The notes under the pieces: model-generated
Databases searched by the model: none
The model's input: the letters and a program-made list of their open reading frames with translations, nothing else
What the model was told of the DNA's origin: nothing
Assembly (NCBI RefSeq): GCF_017744115.1
Contig: NZ_JAGHQW010000006.1
Location: 62,001-126,000 of the forward strand
Length of the DNA stretch: 64,000 nucleotides
Source: Salinisphaera sp. G21_0
Lineage (GTDB): Bacteria; Pseudomonadota; Gammaproteobacteria; Pseudomonadales; Endozoicomonadaceae
Direction: 5' to 3'
Shown: positions 1 through 9,181 of the stretch, one piece after another
Position numbering within the stretch: the first letter of the stretch is position 1
How the letters are laid out: each line of letters begins with the position of its first letter
Translations under genes and position numbers: made by a program

Positions 1-750
1 GTATTCAACCCCAGAGGGCCATCGACATAACATTTTGTTGAGATCACGATAGAGCTCGCCCAGCCTCAGTATTTCCTTACACATATCATCACTCAAAAAC
101 AGCTGTCTGGACAATATGCCATAGAGACTTTTGTAAGCCATTTCTGTTTTGTTATACCATTCAACAAGTTTGTAAGAACTGTCTTTGAATGCTTGATATT
201 TATCAGCAAGATGCTTGAGCGAAGCCAGTCTATTGCAGATTAAGCTATGGAACTGGTAACTGTCTGTGTCCAGAAACTTTCCATTGAGAAATTCCTGATC
301 AAGTTCCATTTTAAAGATGGATAATTCGTCCTTGAAGTTTTGGATATCCCCGGTGGTAATTTCCAGGGGATTGGGCAGTGTCATGTCGAAATAGGGAAGA
401 GTGCCCATAATGGTGTCATCATCATCAGTCAGAGGCTTCATGAACACGTCAGAGACAGGACAGAAGGCTGATGACTGTTCCGGCTGGCTCTGCCCGGCAG
501 CTGAGGTCAGTTCAGGTGCATGATACGTTTTATCGACAGGACTGGTCTCCGTCTTTCTTTCACTCAGTGATAAATCACTGGGCTGAGAGTTTTCCGGGTC
601 ATTGATGATATCACTCCCCGGGGAATGAAGTTCTGGTTTGATTGCAGAAGCCCTGGCAGTTGTTGATGTGTCCGCCAATTCTTCTGAGCCAGTGGTGTAT
701 GCCTCAGGGGCAGGCCGGGGACAAGTAAATGTGTTTTCGGTATTGTTCAT
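1..750 (-). CDS. Hypothetical protein, N-terminal part only (cut by window edge)
   Basis: An open frame of 250 codons runs without a stop from an ATG at 750 down to base 1, so the gene continues outside the window. Residues 1 to about 120 are rich in Ser, Thr, Pro and acidic residues and look disordered; the rest looks helical and soluble. No signal peptide, membrane segment or known motif is visible. The disordered N-terminus followed by an unrecognised helical part recalls the other accessory proteins here (14119-15249 and 2261-7351). That style is common among proteins delivered to host cells, but this is only an inference. Function unknown. Confidence 0.7.
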   Translation of the reverse strand, partial: MNNTENTFTCPRPAPEAYTTGSEELADTSTTARASAIKPELHSPGSDIINDPENSQPSDLSLSERKTETSPVDKTYHAPELTSAAGQSQPEQSSAFCPVSDVFMKPLTDDDDTIMGTLPYFDMTLPNPLEITTGDIQNFKDELSIFKMELDQEFLNGKFLDTDSYQFHSLICNRLASLKHLADKYQAFKDSSYKLVEWYNKTEMAYKSLYGILSRQLFLSDDMCKEILRLGELYRDLNKMLCRWPSGVEY

Positions 751-1172
751 AATTATTATTAAAAGAACGTTATGTAATAATTGGATATGTTTTATTAATC
801 AGACATAATTAATCCAATTTGGTTCCATGGAATTAATTACCCTCAAGGAGTTGGAGGCAAGTCTTTCATTTTGAACACATTCAAGAACTGATATTTGTTT
901 TTACGTGACAACGGGTCTGCTAATTTTGGGACTTTAGTGCATAAAATTAATCTTATTAAAATTACTCTTTTTTGACGTAATTTATCAACTTTAATCAGAT
1001 ACTTTTGTAAAACCTGCTCGGTTGGTCAAAGATGATCTGTTGAGGGTTGGGGAATCAGATCTTTGTTTTTTGGCATCAAAGTTTCAATACCAATACTATT
1101 GTACAGTCTTTCTTTAGCTTCTGAGAACGAGTGCAGGCGGGTTGGTTTGTACGTGTTGCGGGTCTTGAATTG

Positions 1173-1296
1173 GAACCACGAAGCACACGAAGAGCACAAA
1201 GAAGAGCTTTGCTTTTCCTTTGTGCTCTTCGTGTGCTTCGTGGTTCAAAGCTTTTGCTTCTGGAATTAATAGATAAATGCTTAATGTCTACCCTAA
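1173..1296. repeat. Palindromic repeat of the CCACGAAG family with one element end
   Basis: A perfect 29-bp inverted repeat has its left arm at 1173-1201 starting GAACCACGAAGCACACG and its right arm at 1218-1246, with a 16-base loop. At 1279-1296 lies GCTTAATGTCTACCCTAA, the same end sequence that bounds the related element at 31388-31561. The matching left end is absent here, so this copy looks partial. Repeats built on CCACGAAG are scattered in many bacterial genomes. Confidence 0.8.
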
Positions 1297-1317
1297 TAAA
1301 AAGGCTTAACAAAGCCT
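1295..1317 (-). terminator. Rho-independent terminator of the 1329-2117 gene
   Basis: Read on the minus strand just after the TAA stop, AGGCTT-TGTT-AAGCCT forms a 6-bp stem followed by TTTTATT. Position and T tract fit an intrinsic terminator. The stem is short. Confidence 0.5.
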
Positions 1318-1328
1318 GACTACATTTT

Positions 1329-2117
1329 TTAGTCAGACTCAAATCCCAGCACTTTCCTGATGTTGTCAGCCACAATGGTACCTATACAAGCCTGCTCAAA
1401 CGTTTCTAATGCTTCTTTATAGGTATTACCGCAATAGAGGGAATGAGTGTTTTCCCCACCACTCTTGGTGGGAAGTATTTCACCACGGTACACGACATTA
1501 TTGTGAGAATCGTATTCAAAAAAATGTTTACACCGGATTGGATTCAACGCCAGAAGGAAAAGCGTGCCGTCATCAAATTGACCTGCATATATTGAATGTG
1601 GATCGCTTGGTTGAATATATTTATGTGGGCACAATCGGCGGCTATGAATCAAATCTATAGGATTGAAAATATAAACACCTGTAAACTCTTTCACGGTATT
1701 GTCACATTCTGAGTAATTATCTTTCTTCAATAATCCATCGAGTGCCAGGTTGTATTTCAACAAGTCCTGATACATAAGGGTATTTTCCGGACGTTCAATT
1801 TTTATCATATTCCTGAATTCAATCGGAGGTGGGCCTGATGATGATGTGACTGATTGCATGCAGTGGCTTTTCATAAAATAATCATTTTCCGACAGTGACT
1901 TGAATCGGTAAAAATCAGGTTGTGGTATTTTGGTAGCCTGTGGAACAACTTCTTTAGCCGATAAATTATTAAACGTTGCTGTGGCATTTGTGTTTGCTGT
2001 GGCACTTGTGTTTTCTGTGGCACTTGTGTTTTCCGTGGTATCCCTGGTTGTTTCAGGCTTTTGTTGTTCTTGCCACGCCATTTTTGGGTAAGTTGATGCT
2101 GATATGGGTGAAGTCAT
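1329..2117 (-). CDS. Hypothetical protein, duplicated family, copy 1
   Basis: 262 residues, no recognised domain. It shares its N-terminus (MTSPISASTYPKMAWQEQQ), its C-terminus (ending GFESD) and most of its length with the 251-residue protein at 9182-9937. The DNA upstream of both starts is also nearly the same, so the two came from one segmental duplication. Residues about 25-50 contain a degenerate six-residue repeat (ENTSAT, three units, 18 bp each) that is missing from copy 2. There is no signal peptide or membrane helix. Both copies lie on the minus strand and bracket the SidE-like and ADP-ribosylglycohydrolase-like genes. Function unknown. Confidence 0.7.
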   Translation of the reverse strand: MTSPISASTYPKMAWQEQQKPETTRDTTENTSATENTSATANTNATATFNNLSAKEVVPQATKIPQPDFYRFKSLSENDYFMKSHCMQSVTSSSGPPPIEFRNMIKIERPENTLMYQDLLKYNLALDGLLKKDNYSECDNTVKEFTGVYIFNPIDLIHSRRLCPHKYIQPSDPHSIYAGQFDDGTLFLLALNPIRCKHFFEYDSHNNVVYRGEILPTKSGGENTHSLYCGNTYKEALETFEQACIGTIVADNIRKVLGFESD

Positions 2118-2260
2118 AAAAATTACTCTTATTCTAAATAATCAAGTTGATGGCAAGGGGGAATGTTCAAAGCGTTTGCAACGCTTGTGAGAATTCCCCG
2201 GCGCAAGGTGGAACTTTGTCAGTTCTGACCACTAATCCAAATGTGAGTTGAATAGCGTTA

Positions 2261-5200
2261 CTATTCACTGAACAAAAGCGAATTTTCAGATCCATAGTAG
2301 GGTAGATCGTTCCCGGACAGCCTTCTGGTGAAATCGGGTGCCTCTGCCTTTATCCATTGCTCAAAAGCCTTTAATGATTCATCTATTTTTGTGCTGTCAT
2401 AATCCTTGATACCCCATAACCATTTCTTCATTGATAAATTGCACTCGTATTCATTCTTTTTATGTTTGTCCATATTCGCTGTAAAGTCATCCAGCCAATG
2501 TTTTCCTTGTTGATTAATGATCAATAGTTTCATGAATTCCACAGTTGTAAGATGGCTAACAGCTATTATCCTGTTCTTCAGGCAGCATTTAGCTATTTCT
2601 AATCGAGTCTCATCTGAGCAACTCTCCCATATTTTTGTAAAGTGATTTCTGCATTTTTCCAGAATATGTTGATAACAAATTTCAGCTTTAAATTTATCCA
2701 TCATGTTTTGATATTCATGATCTAATTCAAAACACGACATTGTATTGTTTTCCGTGATCCTGAAATTTTTTCCGGATTTCTGATTCCCCCCATCGTTTGC
2801 GTTGATGCCAAATTCTATGTATTCGTGTTCAAGAGCAAACATGACAAATTCTATAATATTTACAATTAAAGCCAGAACCTCTTCTCTGGGTGCATGGCTA
2901 CACACATCTTTTGAAGGGTCAATTAACCATAATACATCGGTCAGAAAATGCCATTTATTACTGACACAACGCTTTTTATACTCTTGGTTTTCTTCGCCTT
3001 CTTCTCTAAGGATGGAGGTTTTGAAGTCAAAGTAAAAATCCCTGACATTTACAATTTTACGTTCATAGAATTTCGGGTTATTTTTGACAAAATTTGATAT
3101 ATTTTCAACATTGTTCATTTTTATTCTAAAGAAGCTTTCAACAATAAATTGAAGTCTTTCCGGATGCATTCTGATTATATTGTCAATCTGTTCTTCGAGG
3201 ATTTTTTTGGTTGTTTCATCCGCAGGTGACCTGCCAATGATGTGAGTCCAAAAAAGATCTTTCTTCACCACGCGACGCAGCAAGTAATTATTTTTTTCCA
3301 TCACGTCCAGCCATAGTTCCAGATTGAACTGACCCTGACTGTTGATACATGATTTCGATATAGCTTGGGAGAGCTTTGGTATATTGTCTGTTACTTTCTT
3401 ATCATTAATTATTCTTTCAGGTTCAAATTTTGCGTTTTTTAACACTGATAATGAAAAACATTCACCTTCAAAAGAGCAGCCTTTAAAAAAAGTACTTTCA
3501 AGACTTGCGTTGTTTAAATGCTCCATAGTGAATTTGCATCGCTTGAATTTAGTTCTTTCAAATTCGGTATCATTCATTGAGCAGCCTCTGAAATCCAAGC
3601 CTATAAGCTTTCTTGGTGTATCAGTCGTTATTTTCAAACCATCCAACGACTGCAATTTTCCTTCCAGTAGTCCCGGATTTTGTTGAAGCAGCAACTCAAA
3701 ACCTTCTTCGCCAAAGGCCTTGATGAGCATTTTGATGTTTCCGGGAATCCGGCTGTATACAGAGATCAACTCATAGTAACGGGTTGACCGGGAATACTGA
3801 AAAAGCGCTTCCAGCGGGCGTCCGTCGGGCCAGTGACTGTAGCGTCGCTTGAGGGCATGCAACAGATTTAGCCGGTCTTCTGAAGAGCTGACGTGCAGCG
3901 TTTTCAGTTCATCAAACAATGACAAAGAGTCGGTAAAGAAGATCTCATGATATGGGGCTTTCATGACTTCCTGATAGTCACCATGCGACTGCAGAATGGT
4001 TTTAATATTACGTCGAAAGGTCTCCAAACCGGGGTGGAAATCGTGATAAATACAATGATCTTTAATCGCACAGAGATCCAGACGGCCGAGCGTCTCAGAT
4101 TTGAACAGCGCGGACAATTGCCCCCCATAAAGACTATGCCCGATTTTATGCTCGACAGGCTGGATACGGGCAAACACATCACGGGCGTCAACATTAGCCT
4201 GACGCTTCATATCCTTGGTAACGGGCTCCAGGCCAATGTCCATCCGTCGCTCAAAGGAACACAGAGTACCATCATTTGCCAGGCTAGCCATGACAGTCTC
4301 TTTACTGTCGGTGTTGCCAAGAAAACTGACATTGTGCCCGGGACAGAATGACCGGGCAGGGTTTTCGGCAATGTCATGTGGCAGCCCTGGACGGAAATAT
4401 ACCAGTCGTCCTGCACGAAAACGAAGCTGTTCCTCATATCTAAGCGTCTCTCCAAGCAGCTCTTCAAGAAACGCTTTTTTTCGGGCGATTACCGAAGCAT
4501 CCGCGTTAGTATCTGCTGCCACGGCACGGTTCATATCACCAAGGCAGCCATGATAGTTGGCCAGGGCGTCAAGCCACCGTTCCTCCAGGTCGCTGGCATC
4601 CGGCCGCTGACAATGAATGCCCAGCCCTGCCAACTCACTGAACAGCGCTTCAACCACTGATTTATCGTGTCCGGGCAAGGTCAGCGCCAGGCTATTTTGC
4701 AAGGCTCGGGCCTCAGGCAACCACTCGGGTATAAACTCAATGTGCCCCTCCTGACTGACTGGTTTCAGTTCAGCCACCCGGACAGGTGAGGCATGCAGGC
4801 CGGCATAATTAAGCTGAGTCTTGTTAAAATAACTGGCGCTCTGGCCTGTTTGCCTGGCAAAGCCGTGACTGAATTCAGCTAATTGTACTTTTGCTTCAAT
4901 ATTTTCAGCAGCCCGCGAACAGACCCGCGCGGGAAAGGCGGGTTCAGGCAGTTGGATTAAGTTCAGGGAGTTCTCGCCAATAGACAGCCTGTCTGCCTCT
5001 AAAGACTCCCTGCATGTGGCGACATTGGCTTGCAGGTTCTTTATGGCCTTGTCGATGGCGGCGTGATCAGATGGGTTCCATCGCTCTTTATCCCGGATCA
5101 ACTGCTGCGCCAATTGGTCACACTCATCGGCCAGGCTGGCCAGGTCACTGCGCCAGTCCCGGTAACTGTCGCTCTGGTGGTGGCACTGAAGGTAATTGAT

Positions 5201-7351
5201 CCATGTGTTCAGATGGTGCAATCCCTGTTCCAGGGCGAGGTTGTACGCCAGTCGGTTGCTGGCATTCCGGGCCAGCTGGAGAGACATCCGGGTTATCGGC
5301 TTGCCGTCCTGATCCAGTCGCTGGGTAAGGCAGATCTGTCCGCCGCGGATATCCTGGCCCTTAACCTGCAGCCAGCCCCCGCGGATACCCGCCGCCGCGA
5401 TGGCCTGATACTCTGCCATGGATACCCGCTCACCGGCCTCGACGCTGTTGGCAAATCGGGTGGTGAGCCAGGCGATTCGATCATGAATCGTCTGCCGTAA
5501 CCAGCTACGGTCACCGGGCAGGAAACCGCTGTGTTCGATCTGTTGGTCCAGAGCTTGCCAGTCAACTTCGCGCAGCATCGTTTTCAGGGTCTGCCCCAGC
5601 AGCTCATCGTCCAATTGTGACAGAATAGCCACGCAAGGGTTGTGGATAACGTGGGAGTTCATTGCTGGTGCCCGGGGATCCCGCAGTTTTATCAGCAGCA
5701 CCGGCATGGAGGAAAAATCATCCTCTTTGGAGGTGGGTTCTGGTTTATCCGGACAGGGATAGCGCGTGGCCATCCCGGCGAATTCCCAGTTTAACATCAC
5801 CGGCTCCCCTTGTGGGGTCAGTTCAATGTTCTCCCAGGCTTCGTTGACCATGGCTTCATTACCAACGATGGTATTGACCAGTAGCAATCTGGCCCACTGA
5901 TTTGCAGGCAGGGATTGCAGGGGGGCTTTCCCACTTTTCAGGTTACCTGGCCAGTCAGCGGGAACTTCGCTGACCACATAACTGCAACCCTGTTCCTGAT
6001 GGGCAAAGGTGACGGGGGCATTAACGCCCAGCAGTCGGGCGAGATTGGCCATCAGTGCCTGATTGCAGGCGCTTTCCACAGAGACCGCTGTTTTGATGTA
6101 GTAGCACTGTTGCTGAACGGGATCATTATACAGCTGCCCAATCTTGCTCCCTCCCAGGCTCTCACTCTGCCGGTTCAGCCTGGCCAGGGAAAAGGCGGGT
6201 TCTGGTGCCACCGGGAGACCGGTAAAAGGAGTGATCAGCTTGCTGATGAAATCGGATTGCGTGCTTATAGTAAATAACTGATATTCCAATGGCGAAGGAT
6301 GGTGTTCCCACTGCTTTTTCGTGTTTACACACCCGGTAGCGGTTTGGCTGAAAAAATTTCTGACTGTTTTGGCGTTGTCTTGCAAGTCGATGGTAGACCA
6401 GAGGTCGCCCTGACCGGCAATCACCTGGCAGACCTCTCTGGCCAGTAAGCGCCACGCTTCACGACTTTGGTCATCATGGCAGGCGGCAAAACACTCCAGC
6501 TTGTCAATATAAAAGTAAGATCTGACCCGCATAACCTCCAGCGTATCGGCATCATGTAGCAGACTGCGCAGTGTCTGTATCTCCCAGGGCAAGTGCTTGC
6601 AGGCATCCGGTCGATCCTTGTGGCGAATTGCTTCACCGCACTGCCAGGCCAGGGACTGCTCCATGCCACAGTTACGCAGGTGCTCTTGCAAATTGTCACT
6701 GCTGGCCTTTTCCCATTCAGTGGTGTCTTTTCCATCTCCTTCACGGCCCGAATCATGGAACAGACAGGCCTTGACCAGTAACGGTACCAGGTACTCAGGA
6801 AAGTTCAGGGCCCGGGGATCTTGCTGCTGTTTGCGTTGCTGCAGTATCGCCAGCGCCCAGATTGCGGTCCGGCAGCTGTGCTGGAGGCCATGAATGGGAC
6901 GCGCAATGGTCTGGGATGGTGGTAAAAAGCTGGATGGATGATATTCCTGAAGCAGGGCAGTTTTTACCGGAATCTCAATGGATTTGATAAACGGTAGGTC
7001 GATTATTGGTAAGCCGGACGTTTCCGTTTTGGTGTTATGGCGGACCGATGCGCTTTCAGCAGTCGTCGGTGTCGGCTTTTCATAAGCCGTTAAGCTGATT
7101 TTCCGATGAGCGTTGCTAACCGCTAACTTGGGTATCTTGGGATCGGGTGTGTAATGATCACTGGAAATAAAATTTTCAGGCTTATTCGAAAGGACGTCAC
7201 CTGAGGGCATTATGTTGTCATTAACCTGGACCGTTCTGGTGAACGTCATGCATTGTCTGTCGTTGTCGTCTGGTAGATTAATTTTGTCACGGATTTGTTT
7301 ATCAGGGGCGTTCATATTTCTGGCGCTGGCCGAATTAATCATTAAGTCCAC
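2261..7351 (-). CDS. Large multidomain protein with SidE-phosphodiesterase-like domain
   Basis: 1696 residues. After a disordered N-terminus, residues about 150-345 carry HGLQH (about 154-158), FHDSGREGDGKD (about 198-209) and LHDADTLEVMRV (about 262-273). Their spacing resembles the metal-independent phosphodiesterase domain of Legionella SidE/SdeA, which processes ADP-ribosylated ubiquitin; a generic HD-type fold is the alternative. Residues about 395-640 resemble a HipA/lipid-kinase-like fold (GGSKIGQLYNDP, then YYIK), but the usual catalytic GNWD and DFG-like aspartates read GNEA and LNW. Residues about 1247-1312 have pentapeptide-like repeats (LDFRG, TKFKR, SLEST). No SidE-type ADP-ribosyltransferase RSExE motif was seen. 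No signal peptide is present, so export would need a type III, IV or VI system not in this window. A host-directed effector role is inference. Confidence 0.6.
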   Translation of the reverse strand: MDLMINSASARNMNAPDKQIRDKINLPDDNDRQCMTFTRTVQVNDNIMPSGDVLSNKPENFISSDHYTPDPKIPKLAVSNAHRKISLTAYEKPTPTTAESASVRHNTKTETSGLPIIDLPFIKSIEIPVKTALLQEYHPSSFLPPSQTIARPIHGLQHSCRTAIWALAILQQRKQQQDPRALNFPEYLVPLLVKACLFHDSGREGDGKDTTEWEKASSDNLQEHLRNCGMEQSLAWQCGEAIRHKDRPDACKHLPWEIQTLRSLLHDADTLEVMRVRSYFYIDKLECFAACHDDQSREAWRLLAREVCQVIAGQGDLWSTIDLQDNAKTVRNFFSQTATGCVNTKKQWEHHPSPLEYQLFTISTQSDFISKLITPFTGLPVAPEPAFSLARLNRQSESLGGSKIGQLYNDPVQQQCYYIKTAVSVESACNQALMANLARLLGVNAPVTFAHQEQGCSYVVSEVPADWPGNLKSGKAPLQSLPANQWARLLLVNTIVGNEAMVNEAWENIELTPQGEPVMLNWEFAGMATRYPCPDKPEPTSKEDDFSSMPVLLIKLRDPRAPAMNSHVIHNPCVAILSQLDDELLGQTLKTMLREVDWQALDQQIEHSGFLPGDRSWLRQTIHDRIAWLTTRFANSVEAGERVSMAEYQAIAAAGIRGGWLQVKGQDIRGGQICLTQRLDQDGKPITRMSLQLARNASNRLAYNLALEQGLHHLNTWINYLQCHHQSDSYRDWRSDLASLADECDQLAQQLIRDKERWNPSDHAAIDKAIKNLQANVATCRESLEADRLSIGENSLNLIQLPEPAFPARVCSRAAENIEAKVQLAEFSHGFARQTGQSASYFNKTQLNYAGLHASPVRVAELKPVSQEGHIEFIPEWLPEARALQNSLALTLPGHDKSVVEALFSELAGLGIHCQRPDASDLEERWLDALANYHGCLGDMNRAVAADTNADASVIARKKAFLEELLGETLRYEEQLRFRAGRLVYFRPGLPHDIAENPARSFCPGHNVSFLGNTDSKETVMASLANDGTLCSFERRMDIGLEPVTKDMKRQANVDARDVFARIQPVEHKIGHSLYGGQLSALFKSETLGRLDLCAIKDHCIYHDFHPGLETFRRNIKTILQSHGDYQEVMKAPYHEIFFTDSLSLFDELKTLHVSSSEDRLNLLHALKRRYSHWPDGRPLEALFQYSRSTRYYELISVYSRIPGNIKMLIKAFGEEGFELLLQQNPGLLEGKLQSLDGLKITTDTPRKLIGLDFRGCSMNDTEFERTKFKRCKFTMEHLNNASLESTFFKGCSFEGECFSLSVLKNAKFEPERIINDKKVTDNIPKLSQAISKSCINSQGQFNLELWLDVMEKNNYLLRRVVKKDLFWTHIIGRSPADETTKKILEEQIDNIIRMHPERLQFIVESFFRIKMNNVENISNFVKNNPKFYERKIVNVRDFYFDFKTSILREEGEENQEYKKRCVSNKWHFLTDVLWLIDPSKDVCSHAPREEVLALIVNIIEFVMFALEHEYIEFGINANDGGNQKSGKNFRITENNTMSCFELDHEYQNMMDKFKAEICYQHILEKCRNHFTKIWESCSDETRLEIAKCCLKNRIIAVSHLTTVEFMKLLIINQQGKHWLDDFTANMDKHKKNEYECNLSMKKWLWGIKDYDSTKIDESLKAFEQWIKAEAPDFTRRLSGNDLPYYGSENSLLFSE

Positions 7352-7807
7352 CTTTATCGTTCCCGGTCCTATTTTAAGTTTCTGAATTACTCGGCAATAA
7401 ATTTTTGTAGTTTTAGCCCGGATATCTCATAAACGTGCTTCTGATCTCGCTTGTCCTTTGCCGCTCCGGGAGCGACAAGGTCCTCGGCTTTAGCATCCTG
7501 CGTCACCCTGGCTCCCACATCCATGTGGTCGTAAGCGAGATTCGCGGCAATTTATAACAATTTATAAAACACTGGGTTTGACCAATCGCTCAATAATTAG
7601 TTCCCGTCCAAAAACCGCATTGGGCAATCCATACTCAAATTTGACGAGCACCTGCAAGATGCTCTGTTTGGTTCCGTCAGGCCTACTAACTTGATGGTTA
7701 GGTTAAATGCCTGGAGTTAATGTTAAAACTTTTCATTCTGAGCTAAGTACGAACAAAGCCGTAAACACGAATTTATTGCAACCATGTATCAGTAACGGGA
7801 GTAACTC
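7352..7807. other. Intergenic region between divergent genes
   Basis: 456 bp without a gene between two divergently transcribed accessory genes, so promoters for both should lie here. It carries one copy of a dispersed repeat at 7480-7553. A run GGGAG lies shortly before the ATG at 7808 and may serve as its ribosome binding site. Confidence 0.5.
7480..7553. repeat. Dispersed repeat, copy 1
   Basis: The stretch starting GTCCTCGGCTTTAGCATCCT and ending near GCGAGATTCGCGG is nearly repeated at 11955-12022. It includes the small palindrome CCACATCCATGTGG, which copy 2 lacks in part. Both copies are intergenic and no coding potential is seen. Confidence 0.7.
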
Positions 7808-9022
7808 ATGTTGGCAAAAATAACGACTTTCAGAAGCATAAATATTTTCATCAAACGATGGCTGTTACTTATCCTTCTGCCCCTGGCTACAGTTGCCACA
7901 GCAACCCAGACACCAGAAAACAACATGGCTGAAGCTGTTGAAAACCAGTCGATCAGCACGTCAGCAGATCCTGAGGATTTGGCCAGAATCAATCGGGCCG
8001 CTGGTGCCATCATGGGTGTCCTGATTGGTGATGCATTGGGGCTGGGGACGCAGTGGTATTATGATATGGACGCCCTTCACAGGGAGCACGGCACCTGGGT
8101 TAACCACTACGTTGACCCCAAACCCGACGGCGATCACCGGTTCGCCAACGTCAGCCGGTTTCGCTACGAGCAGGGATTACGCGCCGGTGATATCTCCCAG
8201 ACAGGGCAGGTTTACACGTTGTTGCTGGAGAGCCTGCAAGAAAAAAAACAGCTTGTGAACGATGACTTCTTCCAGCGTCTGGATACCTTATACGCCACAC
8301 TCAGTGGGGAGCCCTTCTCAGGACGTTACACCGATAGTCTTCACAGAATCCTGCTGAAATATCGAGCCCGGGGTATAGGCTGGGACAACATGCATTCGTT
8401 CGTCCCGACCAATGATACATCTGACGGCGCATTGCTGCTCGTTCCCCTTGCTGCCACCATCTCCGACCCTGAACTTTTTGCCCGTGAAGCGGACCAGCTG
8501 CTGCGGGTGTTTTACCGGGATGACTTTGTCAGGGGGAACCATATCGTCTACGGCCTGGTTATCCAGGCGTTGATCAATGGCATCACTGTTGATGAGCTGG
8601 AAGATTACCTGAGACCGATGGCTCGCCATCCTGCCATTGCCCCTATTGTTGGTGGCTTCGACCGCTTCATAACCCCGGTCAATGGCAGCATCGCCCGCCG
8701 TCCGGATCTGGTCAGTATTCCAGAGCCGAAGTACGTCAGTCATCTCTTCGGTATGGACTGTCAGGTTATGCACTTGCTGCCCGCTGCTTACTACCTGATG
8801 TATCGGTTCCCGAATGATTTTGAGATGGCTACCCTCTCTGCCAGCAATGGCGGCGGCAATAATATGGCCAGGGCAGCATTGACCGGAGCCATCGCCGGAG
8901 CCATAAACGGCATCAGCAATATACCGCAACGGCTGTTAAAGGATTTACGCAATGGTGACGAGCTGGAAAAGCTGGCAAGGGAGGTAGCCAGTCAAAATCA
9001 CCAGGAGGCTGACCGAGAATAG
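7808..9022 (+). CDS. Exported ADP-ribosylglycohydrolase-family protein
   Basis: 404 residues. The N-terminus has basic residues, a hydrophobic stretch (WLLLILLPLATVATA) and a likely Sec cleavage site near residue 36. From about residue 60 the sequence follows the ADP-ribosylglycohydrolase/DraG family: GAIMGVLIGDALGLGTQWYY, then SDGALLLVPLA, then a C-terminal Gly-rich segment GGGNNMARAALTGAIAGA. In classical members the first conserved stretch and a GGDxD segment bind two magnesium ions. Here the GGDxD aspartates are replaced (GGGNNM), as in a J1-crystallin-like subfamily. The activity is therefore uncertain: ADP-ribosyl hydrolysis, an altered substrate, or a non-catalytic role. It sits next to the SidE-like gene, transcribed away from it. 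Confidence 0.75.
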   Translation: MLAKITTFRSINIFIKRWLLLILLPLATVATATQTPENNMAEAVENQSISTSADPEDLARINRAAGAIMGVLIGDALGLGTQWYYDMDALHREHGTWVNHYVDPKPDGDHRFANVSRFRYEQGLRAGDISQTGQVYTLLLESLQEKKQLVNDDFFQRLDTLYATLSGEPFSGRYTDSLHRILLKYRARGIGWDNMHSFVPTNDTSDGALLLVPLAATISDPELFAREADQLLRVFYRDDFVRGNHIVYGLVIQALINGITVDELEDYLRPMARHPAIAPIVGGFDRFITPVNGSIARRPDLVSIPEPKYVSHLFGMDCQVMHLLPAAYYLMYRFPNDFEMATLSASNGGGNNMARAALTGAIAGAINGISNIPQRLLKDLRNGDELEKLAREVASQNHQEADRE

Positions 9023-9079
9023 GCTGCCCTACTGCGGCAACTGCTCCCCGGGAGGTTGAGCGTTGTTATCCATACCGTG

Positions 9080-9126
9080 CTGAAGCTTGTCGAATTACGG
9101 TGGCACCATCCTTCGACAAGCTTCAG
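9080..9126. repeat. Inverted repeat downstream of the glycohydrolase gene
   Basis: CTGAAGCTTGTCGAA at 9080-9094 pairs perfectly with TTCGACAAGCTTCAG at 9112-9126 across a 17-base loop. It resembles a widespread bacterial palindrome built on CTTCGACAAGC. It may stop transcription, but it has no T tract and so is not called a terminator. Confidence 0.7.
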
Positions 9127-9181
9127 GATGAACGGGTTGTGCGGTATTAACACTTTTTTGCACTATTGCCTGATTACATTT

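Larger units (their letters stand above)
751..1328. other. Intergenic region with a palindromic element
   Basis: No convincing gene is present in this 578-bp gap. Short open frames around 1063-1375 are by-products of the inverted repeat at 1173-1246. The left part is AT-rich and probably holds the promoter of the minus-strand gene ending at base 1. The right part holds the palindrome, one end sequence of a MITE-like element (1279-1296) and the terminator of the next gene. Confidence 0.6.

Noticed and set aside
1063-1375. Small overlapping frames on both strands around the first palindrome
   Set aside because: Their sequences are translations of the inverted repeat itself (EPRSTRRAQR type) and recur wherever such repeats occur.
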